64,000 nucleotides of DNA from Euglena gracilis. Its lineage: Eukaryota > Euglenida > Euglenophyceae > Euglenales. The stretch lies in contig CP154954.1 of assembly GCA_039621445.1 (NCBI GenBank), forward strand, positions 7,814,634 to 7,878,633, read 5' to 3'. Position 1 is the first letter of the stretch. Each line of letters starts with the position of its first letter. The translations under genes and the position numbers were made by a program. This document shows, one piece after another, positions 1 through 10,178 of this stretch. The notes beneath the pieces are model-generated. The model was given only the letters and a program-made list of their open reading frames with translations. It was not told the DNA's origin and made no database searches.

Positions 1-597
1 CGGGCATCGTCCAGCACTTTTTGGAATCATTATTAATTAATTAATATTAATATTAATATTAATTAAGAATTAATATTCCACCCAAAAAAAGGAAAAATTT
101 ACATTTACAAGTTTAAATTTTATTAGATTTAATTACGGTAAAAATTAAAGTTAACAAATTGGATTGCGCCAGGACTGGCCTGTGAAGCCAGGAGCAGGAA
201 ATGCTTGCCCCCCAACTACTCCCCAGTGATGCTTGGAGCGATCCTGCTCGGCTCATGGGTGGCGTGGCTGGTGTCCGCCCGGAAATGGTTCAAGGGCATC
301 CCTGATGGGCTGCAGTCGAGCACTGATTTGTCCCCGGGTGTGCGTCCCTCCGTTCTCCGAATCCTGCTTTCCTCATAAATTTGTCAGCAGGAATCCCAAC
401 ATCACGTTTTATTTTGCCATTTTGGGGGCATTTTTTTTTGCACCTGGAGCTTCCAGGCCAAATGTGGAGGCCATTTTGCTGATGGGTTGGGGTTGGACTT
501 CAACGTAAACCCTGTCTGGAGTTCATCATATGCCTATGAGCTTTCAGGTTGTCTCAGAAAATGTTTTTTTCTGCATTTTTATTGTTTCGTTCTGCAG
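1..597. other. AT-rich and intron-like DNA, no gene seen
   Basis: The first 150 bases are strongly AT-rich, with repeated TTAATTAA/ATTAATATT words around 30-75. The rest to about 597 has no convincing reading frame on either strand. It ends in a pyrimidine-rich stretch and TTCTGCAG at 590-597 that fits a splice acceptor for the candidate exon beginning at 598. Confidence 0.4.
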
Positions 598-683
598 TTG
601 ATGGTGACAACACCGAGGCTAACTGCATGCCAGAAAGAGATCCGGAAAGTGATGAGATTGTTGATAAAGTGACAAATAAGCAG
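598..683 (+). CDS. candidate internal exon of an unknown host gene
   Basis: An 86-base open stretch lies between an acceptor-like TTCTGCAG and a weak donor (CAG|GTCTGA). Read with two bases completing the first codon, it gives an acidic 28-residue peptide (DGDNTEANCMPERDPESDEI...). It has no domain that I recognise. It is offered because base and codon composition change sharply from the flanking T-rich DNA. A neutral open frame of this size is common by chance, so this is weak. Confidence 0.25.
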
Positions 684-1169
684 GTCTGATGCTTTTTTGA
701 AAGCGCAATTGCAAATGCGTCACTCTGCGTGTCGTTAGTCCCTGCTGTATGTGCATGTGTGCGCGTGCGTGCCTGCGTGCCTGCGTGCATGCATGTGTGT
801 GTCTCCCAACAGGAGTTTATGTTAGTCACCTCCTCCCCAAGTTTCAGCTAGAGAGCTGAGGATGCACATTTTTGCTGGTTTGGCCTCCAGGGGACCTAAT
901 TTGTTTGCTGATTTTTTGTATGCCTGCGCTGTCCCCCCCCCCCCAAAGGCACACCAATGCCCTCTCCCCCAAGGGATGGACAGACCCTTTCACATTGGGA
1001 TTTCCCCGCAGGTAGAATTATAAAATAAAAAGGATTACGGTTTGGGTTTGTTGCATGCAAATGCATTTTCTTCAAGGCCCTTTTCCCTCAAGCGCATTTC
1101 ACCCATGTTTCCCACATTTTTTTTGTGGGAACCCCCCCCCCCAATCAAACACACATGAAAAGTCAGGAA

Positions 1170-1626
1170 CAGGCTTTTGCTTAAGGGATTGCAGTACCCC
1201 CCCCCCCCCCCGGGGGGGGGGGGGCTGGACTGCAGCTAGTCCAAATTTGGCTAGTGGGTTTTCTAGCAGACCCCCCCCCCGGGGGGGGGTCTGCTAGCAG
1301 GGCTAGCTAGTGGGAAAAATTTTTCCAGTGACCGGCGCGAAGCGCCGAAAATTTTTTTTGGGACCCCCAAAAATGCCAAAAAATGCCCGTTTTTGGCCAT
1401 TTTTGGGAATTTTTTGAACAAAATCAGCCAAAAACCTGTAAAAAACCTCATTTTTCCTCTGGCGCGCAGCGCCGGAGGAAAATTTTTTTTCCAGTCCGGG
1501 GGACCCCCGGACCACCCCCCCCCCCCCCCGAGGGGATGGGGGGGGGTCTAGCTAGTCCACTTTTTCCAGTGTCTAGCCGATTGGCTAGCCAGTACCCCCC
1601 CCCGGGGGTCCTTAAGCAAAAGCCTG
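1170..1626. mobile_element. hAT-type MITE with 8-bp target duplication
   Basis: The ends are perfect 17-base inverted repeats: CAGGCTTTTGCTTAAGG at 1170-1186 and its reverse complement at 1610-1626. The same eight bases, GTCAGGAA, flank both ends (1162-1169 and 1627-1634). An 8-bp duplication with CA..TG termini is the hAT signature. The 457-base interior is non-coding: C and G runs, GCTAG-containing inverted segments and two short G/C-rich hairpins (around 1332 and 1460). It needs a transposase in trans; a degraded hAT transposase lies at about 40.6 kb, but kinship is not shown. Confidence 0.8.
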
Positions 1627-2303
1627 GTCAGGAACCATTGCTTTCAAAGAAGGAAAAGAAGTAAGGAAAAATCTTTCTGTGTGAGTTTGGCCGCCTGAGT
1701 TCATATCTCAAGCAAGTGGTTTTTTTTGTGTTTCCATCCTCGGGTTGTCTCCCCCAAAAAAAGAATAATATTTGCCAGTTTTTTCCCCCGGAAGTGCGCA
1801 CCTCCGGGTGAGGCACTTTTGGGGGGGGGTCGGGTTTTGGGGTGGGCAGTGCCCTAGCACACTCCCCGGCGCCAAAGGTGCCGGAGCCCGAAAGAGGCCA
1901 TTTTCAAAGGAAATTTGGGCTGGGTCGGCAGGCACCGGGGTCCAAAACCGACCCCCCCCAAGGGGGGTGCTGCGAGCAGCCCAGCTGGGCTGCCCCCTTT
2001 TTGCTGAATCCACCCGAAATATGTGTACGTGTCTTGCAATTCCAAAACTTTTGGAGAAACAATCCAAAAATGGCCAAACGAATGGTGTGTTTAGTTTTCC
2101 CGGGGTTTCCCGGAGTTGTCGCGCGGGCTTTTCAGGAACGAGCCCCGCGGCTCACTTCTTTGATCGATTGTCCAATTTTTGGTTTCTGCTGTCCCAGGTT
2201 AGGACCCGCCCTCCCCCTGAGAGATCCGTGGCTGAGCTTGTCATGTGCGTCGCATTGCTGTATTTAACGTCCCGGCACCCTAATTGACAAGCTTTTATTG
2301 CAG

Positions 2304-2485
2304 GCGTCTTTTTACCCACCCCGGGTGCCTTGTGCTATGGGGTGCCTCTGCGGCTGGGCGGGGTCAAAATCGGGCCTGGCTACCAGAGTAAATTTCAGGC
2401 TTTGGAAGACTTTGAGAATTCAGCTACCGATTCCGGGCAACCAGCAGCGGATTCAGGGAGGCAATTAATTTTTAGAATAGCTTAA
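2304..2485 (+). CDS. candidate terminal exon of a plus-strand host gene
   Basis: Directly after an acceptor-like TTTTATTGCAG (ends 2303) a frame beginning at 2306 stays open for 59 codons to a TAA at 2483-2485. The peptide starts VFLPTPGALCYGVPL and continues GYQSKFQALEDFENSA, with a polar, acidic C-terminal half. It has no ATG near its start, so it would be a spliced 3' exon. No family is recognised. The long open frame in otherwise stop-rich DNA is the only support. Confidence 0.35.
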
Positions 2486-2631
2486 GAAATTTTGACCCCA
2501 CCCCCTGGGGTCCATCCCGCCAGCAACCCGTTTTCCAGCAGACCCCCTCCCCCCATCAATGGGTTTTATTCATTTCATTTCCATTTAATTCAATTTGGGC
2601 GGCTGGACGATGACGGATTTTTGGCTTTCAG

Positions 2632-2762
2632 GAGTACAAAAAATATGTCGAAATGGGCAAAAATGGGTCGGAAAACAGCAGGCAGGGCAAATTTGGGGTC
2701 AAAAATCGATTGTTTGCATATCTGGCAGTTTTTTGGGATTTTCAGCCTTTTTCCAGCTAGCT
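2632..2762 (+). CDS. candidate exon, lysine/asparagine-rich
   Basis: After TTGGCTTTCAG (ends 2631) the frame EYKKYVEMGKNGSENSRQ.. stays open for 43 residues to a TAG at about 2762. There is no good donor, so it would be a terminal exon, possibly an alternative to the one ending at 2485. The upstream 140 bases resemble the stretch at 7855-7970, so this may be part of a dispersed repeat rather than a gene. Confidence 0.22.
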
Positions 2763-2797
2763 TAAGTGTTTTTTTTTCTTCCTTTGAGCTCTTTCAG

Positions 2798-3072
2798 CAA
2801 CGCCCTGTTTCAGAGGTAAGAGGGAAGAAATGTCGTTGAAATCAAAAGTCTTTTGTTTGGGAAAAGTGCACGCAGATTTCTTGCATCAAAGGCTGGTAAT
2901 TTGATTTGGAAGAGTTGCATTGTTTCGTTTTGTTGTCATCTGGCTGACTGTTTTTTTTTAAAAGGCAAGTTCCTCTTTTTTTTTTCATTTGCAGGTGGCG
3001 TGCTTGACCAAAGCGTCCAATCCATTAGAACAGCGATCATTGAGTATCCCTGCCTCCCCAGTTTTTGTCTGA
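2798..3072 (+). CDS. candidate micro-exon plus terminal exon
   Basis: An 18-base segment (2798-2815) has a strong acceptor (GAGCTCTTTCAG) and a strong donor (GTAAGAGG). The next good acceptor (TTTTTCATTTGCAG, ends 2994) opens a frame in the same phase that runs 25 codons to a TGA at 3070-3072. Together they would read QRPVSE-VACLTKASNPLEQ... . This is inferred from splice signals only, and the product is not recognised. Confidence 0.25.
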
Positions 3073-3630
3073 ACCCCCTTCCTCTCCAACAAGTGTCTCA
3101 GGCGGCGCATCTCGCATTTAAGCTTTTTTTTTGGTTGGGGTGTGCCTTTTTGCATTTCGACAAGAATTTGATTTGGACACCGGCGTCACAATGGGTGAGA
3201 GCGAGAGGCAGCAGGATTGGCCAAAATACGAGCAAATTGTCATTTCTGGCACGGGCTCTCCTGGGGATTACATGTTTTATTTGCTGGTTTTTTTTTTTAG
3301 GTTGGACTGACACGAACACCCCCAGTCCTACCCCCCCCCCAAGGTAAAAAAGCACCGACAAAAACACCAAAACCCCAGCTCCGCCTCCCCCTTTTCCTTT
3401 ATGACAACCTGTAGCGCCAGGTGGTGCTCTGGAGGTGAGGAGGCGAGTCCACCCCTTTGTTTGCTTTCTGAAGTTTTTGCGGCGCATTGTGGAGGGTTTT
3501 GAAGTTGGTTACAAAAAGAGTAGCAGTGCACATGCCACATATACAATGGGCTGTTTGAGAATTCTGCCACTGGGAGTTGATGAGGGGGATACAGAACACA
3601 GTCGATGGCAAAAATCCATCAATGCGCCAC
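3073..3630. other. no gene recognised; short inverted repeat with 5.2 kb
   Basis: This stretch is intron-like. CGCATCTCGCATTTAAG near 3107-3123 recurs in inverted form near 5222-5240 (CTTTAAGTGCGAGATGCG), and a shorter relative (CTCGCATTTAAGG) lies near 4668. These look like scattered pieces of one dispersed repeat. Open frames crossing the region lack splice or start support. Confidence 0.3.
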
Positions 3631-3943
3631 CAGGGCGGTCCATAAGGGAACGGGAAGTTTTTTTTTTCTTTAAGGACCGCCCCTTAAGGACCGCCCCCCC
3701 CCCCCCCGACCAAGGATCGACTGGGACTTGAACGGGGGTCGAAAACCAAAAAGTCGAAAAACGCATTTTTTGACGCTATGGGCGGATGGGCGATGTTCCA
3801 AAACTGCCAGGAATCACTTTTTTTTTTCCGAAGTCGACCCGTTTCGGGTAAAATACGGCCACTTTTCGGTCATGGATTTTCAAAAAAATTTTCTCGGCTG
3901 GGCCGGGACGGGATTTTTTTTTTTTTGCTTAAGGACCGCCCTG
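3631..3943. mobile_element. small inverted-repeat element (CAGGGCGGTCC ends)
   Basis: It starts with CAGGGCGGTCC at 3631-3641 and ends with the exact reverse complement at 3933-3943. The repeat extends imperfectly inward (CCATAAG versus CTTAAGG). CAGGG termini again suggest a hAT-type MITE. I do not find matching 8-bp flanks, so either the site has decayed or the element is of another type. A second partial copy of the end, TTAAGGACCGCCCC, sits at about 3672-3698. Confidence 0.5.
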
Positions 3944-5297
3944 ATGTTTAAGGCTCCATTGCAATGGAGTTAATGCCACAATCTCATGCCATTGTTTTTT
4001 CAGCTCCAAACATGCTCACATAGGAGTCTACTGGTTGGGATTTAAAATGGTCGGTGTGGGCAAATGTGCACATCGTGCATGTGCACATTTGCGCACATCG
4101 ACATCATGTATGCGAGTGTTCCCATGGTGCTGGACCCCCTCTTTTGAATACTGCTGGTATGTTTGGGCGGTTGGTATGCACAATTTCCCATGTCAACCAT
4201 TAAAATGGCTGCTTTTCGCAATGGTGCACACCAATCAAAATTTGTTTTCAAGCTTGTTGTTTTCAGTTTGAAGCCTTGGCAACAGGGAAGGATGCGAGAA
4301 GACAAGAATGGGAACAGGAGAAGAGCAGCGTGTGGGGGTGTTGTGGTCAAAATGGTGGCGCTGTAAGGTATGTCTGAGATGGTCAAATGAAGCATGTCAG
4401 TGTATTGCATTGCATGGCCCCCTGAACACCAAGATTTTCAAGTCAGTTGACACGTCCAGGCCATTGTATTGTGCCTCATTTTTGGACAAGAAACTGGAGT
4501 TGAAGGGCACTTTTAAACTCAGTTTTTCAGGATAAAACCTGGAAGTCCCGAAGTTCTGATGGTTTTTTTCGGGGGTCAGAAATTGCTTTTTCACAGGCTA
4601 AACAGCCGATGTTCAAATTTGGGCCTCACGCTGGTTTTTTAGTTGCATTTAAGTTCTACAAAGTACCTCGCATTTAAGGATTTCCAAATTGCAGTAGTGC
4701 CGCTCTCTCTGAACGGTACGTATTTTAAGTTGTCCAAGTGGTTTGCGTGCGCAGATGCGCAAACCAATCAAACAGACTTTTTTTGAATTTGTACAAACCA
4801 ACCACTTGTACAATTCTGCAAACACACAAATTGCCGCTGGCACATATGTCCCTTTTCACAGTTACACAGGTTTGTGTGCGCCAACCACTTGCGCGTTTGC
4901 ACACTCCGACCGCCAATTTTTCACACAAAAGCATCAGGCTTGGGCACACCCCATCAAATCGTTCAGTCAACATCTTAAGTCAATGAGGCAGAAATTAGAG
5001 TGTTCCAAACCCATTTGCTGAATGTTGCGTATACCATGTGCTGTGGTGATATATGCCTTGCCCTCAGGCACAAAGTCAACTGCTCAAAGTCCCTGCTTCC
5101 ATCTCCCCGTCCTAACCCCATCACATCCTGCTGACATTTTTGGGTTTTGGGGAGTCATGTCCAGGGGTTTTGTCAAAAATGTCGATATGCGCATTTGCCC
5201 AAATCGACAACAAAAAAAATCTTTAAGTGCGAGATGCGCGCCTAAGTATGTGCCTTCCTTCCTATTCTTTTTCCAGCAGCTTTAAAGTCTCTGAAAA
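3944..5297. other. no gene recognised
   Basis: This stretch is T-rich, intron-like DNA with repeated short words such as TGTGCACAT/ATGTGCACA and CGCATTTGC around 4060-4100, 4740-4760 and 5190. No frame has convincing splice or start context. Confidence 0.3.
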
Positions 5298-5578
5298 ATA
5301 GATTCACTTGACACCTGTGTGATCCCACCCCATGGGGTTTAAGAATGAGTGGTGGTTTGGCCCGCTGGACCGCCCCCCCCCCCCCCAATGGTGCACCTCG
5401 GGTGGGGTGCGCCATGGGTAGGATTTTGGCCCTGCAGAAGGCTAGGCCGGAGAATTTTTCAAGTGTTTTCAGCCGACGTTGGCTGGGTTTGGGGGGTTGG
5501 TTTTTGAAAAAAGTCGGTGGGTGGGTTTGGTATGAGAAAAATTGCCCCCCCCCCCCCCGGATCACCAAGTGAATCTAT
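5298..5578. mobile_element. small inverted-repeat element (ATAGATTCACTTG ends)
   Basis: A perfect 13-base inverted repeat, ATAGATTCACTTG (5298-5310) and CAAGTGAATCTAT (5566-5578), bounds 281 bases. The interior holds a 16-base C run, a G/C hairpin around GGTGCACC and a second long C run. GTGTGATCCC just inside the left end and GGATCACC just inside the right continue the symmetry. No clean target duplication was found. Confidence 0.5.
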
Positions 5579-5623
5579 GCTCTGGATCACCCCCGTGCCC
5601 TACTTCATTGCATTGCTTTCAGG

Positions 5624-5699
5624 TCTATGCAGGTTGTCTGGCTGGCTTCCGATTGTCTTGGCCGATTGTTCCAGCCACATAGCTGCGGCTATTGCGGAT
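5624..5699 (+). CDS. candidate internal exon
   Basis: A 76-base open segment lies between the acceptor CATTGCTTTCAG and the strong donor GAT|GTGAGT. In one phase it reads LCRLSGWLPIVLADCSSHIAAAIAD. A second frame is also open, so the phase is unsure. No family is recognised. Confidence 0.25.
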
Positions 5700-6780
5700 G
5701 TGAGTCACAGTGATCACTTTTTTGGAAACCCACCTTCATGTCCACGGCTTCCGGCTTCTTTTAAACTCGGAAGGCCCCTCCCCCTGGGGGAGGGGCCCCA
5801 GGCAGGAGGCGTGGGGGTGGGTTGTTGTCAAAATTGTAGTACTTGCACAAATGCACCGCCCAATTTTTCACAAAACAAGTTAGGGATGCTGTTCGCAAAA
5901 AGTGAATCTGGGGAATGTTTCATTTTCCCCATTTGAATGAATGAAAAGCCCCCTGTTGGAGCGGCAAGAAATTGTCGACCCTGGACGGGGGGGGCAGTGG
6001 TTGCCCCTCCCCGCATGGGCTATCGCGTTGCTTTGCTCTGCCGGTGTCTAGAGGGATGCCGCCAATTTATCCACCCACTGCGCGGCGCATTGCGGAGGAT
6101 CTTGCCCGTGGACCTCCACCCCAGGTCTTCTAAACTGGAAGGTGATGGCCCTTCGGGGAGGGCTGGGTTGTTCTTGTCAATCTAGGGGACCTTGCTGGAG
6201 TGCACAACGCACTTGTTGTGTGTTGTAACACTGGATGTTTTTGGGATTGGGGTTGTTTCTGTTTTGTTTTGTTGCCCAGTGTTTCAGTTTCGGCCCTGGG
6301 GGACCTGTGCCCTCGGATCGCGAAGCTCCACGTCGTTGCTTTCGTGCCCAGGCCCTGGGAGTCCGGCCAGGATTTTTTCCCCCCTTTTGCCAGCACCTTC
6401 ATTCCGGTCATTTTTTTCCCAGGCCGGCTGGTGGGGTGGTGTGGAGGGGGGGTTGGGTTTCCACAGGGGCGAGGGGCCAGATTAAATGTCCATTTTCAAG
6501 GGAAAATTGACCAGGTCAGCAGGCACCGGGGCCCAAAACCGACCCCTTAAATAAATTCCTGCCTTGGGACCAGGCTTGTGCTTAGTCGGGTGCCTACCCC
6601 ACGGGGGGGGGTGCTTGGGGCAGGCACCCCATAGCACCCGATCCGACCCCCCCCCCGGGGGTGCCCTCCGACCCCGGCGCCTTTGGCGCCGGGGGCCCGG
6701 GAAAGGCCATTTTCAATGAAAATTTTCTGGGTCCCCCGGACCCCTATCCCCCTGGGGGGGGGGGGTGCCTGCTAGGGGCA
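5700..6780. other. no gene; C/G-run repeats in several copies
   Basis: This stretch contains short dispersed repeats. The block around GGCACCGGGGYCCAAAACCGACCCC occurs at about 1933-1960 and 6517-6546, and a GGCGCCnnnGGCGCC plus AAAGGCCATTTTCAA block at about 1870-1910 and 6680-6715. Several frames are open but have no start, splice or family support. Confidence 0.3.
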
Positions 6781-6793
6781 GGCACCCTATACA

Positions 6794-7240
6794 GGGGGGG
6801 GGGGGAATGCAACTTGCATAATTTGCATTTTTTTGCATAATCGGCTTTTCCTGAAATTTGCATTTTTTTGCATTTTTTTGCATTTTTTTGCATAAAATAT
6901 TTTCCCCGGACCAAATTTTTGTAGTTGGTTGCCATATGTTTGAATTTTTTTGCATATTTTTGCATTTTCTACATAAAATATTTTGCCCTGGAAAAAAATT
7001 TTGTTGTTGGTTGCCATATGTATGGATTTTTTTGCATTTTTTTGCATTTTTTTTGCATAAAATATTTTGCCCTGGAAATTTTTTTTGATCTTAGGCATGA
7101 AAGCTCTGTTATATTCCAGTTTTTTCTCAGGTTTTTCATGCAAGTTGCATTTTTTTGCATTTTTTTGCATTTTTTTGCATTTTTTTGCATTTTTTTGACT
7201 TGCATAATTTGAAGGGCCCAGTTGCATTTCCCCCCCCCTA
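6794..7240. repeat. inverted-repeat-bounded block of GCATTTTTTT tandem repeats
   Basis: G-run plus AATGCAAC at about 6794-6812 and GTTGCATTT plus C-run at about 7221-7238 form an inverted pair. CACCCTATA and CCCTATAGCACC lie further out. Inside is GCATTTTTTT in tandem and a roughly 90-100-base unit repeated about three times. Its core words are TGCATAAAATATTTT, CCCTGGAAAA and GTTGGTTGCCATATGT. The apparent long frames here (Phe- and Lys-rich) are products of the repeat and are not genes. Confidence 0.55.
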
Positions 7241-8137
7241 CCCTATAGCACCCACCCCCCCTCCCCCCCCGGTCGGTATGCACAAGCATGCTTGGGACAT
7301 CATTTTCACCCCATTCTTTTGTTTGTTTTTTCCCCATTTCTGCCGTTGTTGGAAAGTGGAATGAAGCGAAGATGTGCTGCCATGAATGCTTTGCCCCCGC
7401 CATCCTTCCTTGCTGGGGAGTTGACACGATCCGGTTGGATCCGTCATTGATGGGTTCTTCTCTGGATTGGCGGAAACTCTCTTCAGCCCGTTTAATTCAT
7501 TTTCCCAGTGCCGACCTCAAAATTGGATGGGCCGAAGGTGCTGGCAGAACAGGCACTCCAAAGCCCGACCCTGTACAGCCGGTTGTGGGGATCCATGCTT
7601 TGCCGGCGAACCTCAGTGAGGGAAATATTTAAAGGGTTGAAAAGCCAGAATATTGCGTGTTTTGTATGGTGAAGAAGAATGTTGCATAGCATCATCAAAT
7701 GATGGGGTCTGAGTTGTGGACATTTGGGCATGCTGATTTCAATGAAAAGCATTTTACATGTTTGTGTCAGATTCAAAATATGGGTTTTTGTGTGTACACA
7801 TTGTGGAAAATTGCATTGGCAGGGGAATTCCAGGATGAGGGTGCAGCGTTAGAAACTTTGACCCCCAGGGGGGGGATCCAGCCAGCCACCAGTCTTTTCC
7901 CCAGAAGTTTTATTAATTTCAGCCGCCCTCAGGGCAGCTGGACAGTGACGCATTCTTTGCTTTCGGTGCCATAATGGGTCAGATGTTAAAAAAAAAACAA
8001 TTTTGGCAAATTTTTTTTGGAATTTCGACTATTTGGCACCCCTTGTCGACAAAGAAAAGTTCCAGTCCAGGGGGGTCAGCCAGAAGGCCCCCAGCCGCCC
8101 CAAAATTTCCAGCTTCTGGGCCAAAACGTCGTTGAGC
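7241..8137. other. no gene assigned; weak open frame
   Basis: A plus-strand frame at 7288-7632 (114 codons) contains a plausible stretch (DWRKLSSARLIHFPS...) and crosses an acceptor-like TTCATTTTCCCAG near 7507. It has no recognisable domain. Around 7855-7970 the DNA resembles 2490-2630 (GGGCAGCTGGACAGTGACG versus GGGCGGCTGGACGATGACG), a dispersed repeat. Confidence 0.25.
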
Positions 8138-8445
8138 GACACCTCGGGCTCCGCACTTTGCCATTGTGAGGCCATGCCTTCCTCGCCGGCGGTTTGTTGC
8201 GATTGTTTTGGCGCGCTGGGTCTGGAGTCCCCGCTCGGTGCCTTTTTCGCCGGAGTTTGCTGACTCCTAAAATTGCCCTTCGACGCCCAGAAGACAGGAG
8301 CAGAATCTACCAACCAAGGGAAGAAGTCTGCATCAAACGACTATCCAAAAGGACACGGCCCAGACCAGTCGGGCTCCGCACTGCGAAATGGTGAGGCCCT
8401 GCCTTCCTTGCCGGCTGTTCTGTTCTGTGTTTGTGCGTGCGCGGG

Positions 8446-9343
8446 CCCCCCCTTCCAGGGGAAAAAGCTAAGGCTACGGCAGCCTCTCAAGAAAGATCAG
8501 AAATCCAAAGGATTCAAATCAAAATCAAGGCTATGGCAGCCATCATTGGACAGGGCCTGGGGCACAGAATCATGGCTATGGCAGCCATCATCCAAGAGGG
8601 CAGTGGGCCCAAGTGCAAGGCTATGGCAGCCTGTGTCCAAACCTGGACAGATCCCACTGGGGAAAGGTACGTCCAACTTACCCCACAGCTCTCTCAAACA
8701 TAAACCCCTCAGGAGCTGCCCATCCAAGCAAGCAGCCCCCCTTTCAGGGGAAGGCCAACGGAGGCCATTATATCCAAGAGGCCAATGGAGGCCAGGGGGA
8801 AAATATCAAGGCCAATGGAGGCCATTTCAATCAAAATCAGGTGGCCATGGGAGGCCAATGCATTCAAGACCACAGCCCTTGGGGGGGAGGCCCAAGATTG
8901 GCTCAGACAAGCCCCCCCCAGAAGATAATCAGCCCAGCCTTATATGTACCCCACCACTGCAGACACAGACCTTCCCCCATCTTTCAAATACAGGGGGAAG
9001 CCTGTCTTTGAGCAGCCCTATGGCAGGGCCAGAGGTGACCCCAGTGATGGGGCAGCCAGAGCTGACCCCAGTGATGGGGCAGCCAGGGGGAAGGACCCCA
9101 GTGATGGGGCCTTTGGAATCCCCAGACACATTACACCCAGGGGTGCCCCCCTACAGGGCCCTGCAGGCCAGAATTCCCCATTGGGTAAAGGCAGGAGCCA
9201 GCACAGAGGTATTAAACCTGATAAGGGAAGGGGTCAGGGCAGATCTTCCCCTCCCCCCTCAGATGTCCTTAAAAGTTCCCTTCAAAACTCCCCAAGAAAT
9301 AAGGACTGCCCAGAGAATTCTGAGAGAATACGAATGTGCAGGG
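8446..9343 (+). pseudogene. A1 gag remnant and RT N-terminal part
   Basis: The 5' half follows the frame used in the intact A2 gag: GYGSL repeats and NGGH/NGGQ repeats (8613-9011) with the conserved CIQDHSPWGG block. These are low-complexity, Gly/Asn/Gln-rich and probably nucleic-acid binding. From about 9080 another frame (TPVMG repeats, then ..LNLIREGVRADLPLP..ILREYECAG) matches the lead-in to the DIRS RT domain. It is cut at 9343 by the gypsy 5' LTR and continues at 22113 with ATRQ. Truncation at the 5' side and frame changes make it non-functional. Confidence 0.7.
9340..9343. repeat. target-site duplication AGGG (left)
   Basis: AGGG at 9340-9343 abuts the 5' LTR and AGGG at 22109-22112 abuts the 3' LTR. 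The uninterrupted site in A3 (GTGCAGGGGCAACC near 47778) contains AGGG once. This fixes the insertion point and gives a 4-bp duplication, as expected for Ty3/gypsy integrases. Confidence 0.9.
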
Positions 9344-10178
9344 TGTCGGCCGCCGGCTTTCGCCGGCAGCCAAAAATTGCCAGAAAGCGCAAAATTCAAA
9401 GTCGCGGGTAACAGCCAACCAGTTAAAAAAACCCGCGACTTAAATTGGAAGCGGGTCAAATTACTTTGAGCTTTCAAATTCATCTTTTTCACAGAATTTG
9501 AGGGGTTTTCCCCATTATTTGGCAAAGAAGAAATACATTGAATTGGATTTGATCAATCACATTGTGGAATTGGAATTGGCAATTACATTGTTGGTCACCA
9601 CATTGTTGGTTGTATTCATTGAAGGATTGGTTTGAAGGAGCCTACAACACCACCACCCTCACCGCCACCTATACCCTATACCCCTCCTCCTTGCCCCAGG
9701 TTTGCACATTTTCACACATTCACATCACACATTTGTTTTCAATTCTTCACATTCAGCTGCTTTCAGTTTCTCAGTTTCAGAGTTTCAGAATTCAAGTTAC
9801 TTTTAGTTTCTCACTCTCAAAGTTCCAAGTTCAGTGGGTTGGTTTTTGCCTACAAGGTGTGCGTGAGAGAGAGAGAGAGAGAAGTGAGATTTTCACACCA
9901 AATGGCAGATTTTTCGGTGTTCACCAAATTTTCAGAAAACATTAAAAAAACGATCCTACGCACCGGCTGGGGTAGGGGGAAACACCTGGGTGAAAAAATG
10001 GGAGTTGGCCTGAGCCCACCAACCCCCAGAAAAAGCACAGGCCCCGCCCCGGAAACACCCACCCCCCGGCTGTCGGTGGTTATCCACGACGGCGAGGACC
10101 CCCCCGGGCCCTCAGCCCACCGGGACTCGCCGGTCGCGGGGGCGACCGGCGGCGCACAGGGGGTGGGGCCGGCGAACA
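9344..10178 (+). repeat. 5' LTR of the gypsy element (835 bp)
   Basis: It begins TGTCGGCCGCCGGC and ends GGCGAACA. It is nearly identical to 21278-22108; differences seen include C/A at the GCGGGTCAAA site, T/A in CAGAATTTG, T/C in TTGGTCACC, A/G in ACACCACC, G/A in CCCAGGTTTG, A/G in CCCTCAGCCC, and two extra GA units. A short palindrome GCCGCCGGCTTTCGCCGGC sits at the very start. The Gag reading frame is open from 9632, through the LTR end and PBS, so translation could start inside the LTR (for example ATG at 9902, MADFSVF). Confidence 0.95.

Noticed and set aside
6713-7447. Lys/Asn- and Phe-rich frames of 70-152 codons
   Set aside because: Produced by the GCATTTTTTT tandem repeats.
8273-9469. 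398-codon frame read as one gene ending in the gypsy LTR
   Set aside because: It begins in a DIRS-B terminal fragment, crosses into A1 and ends in the LTR; it is a chimera of three insertions.
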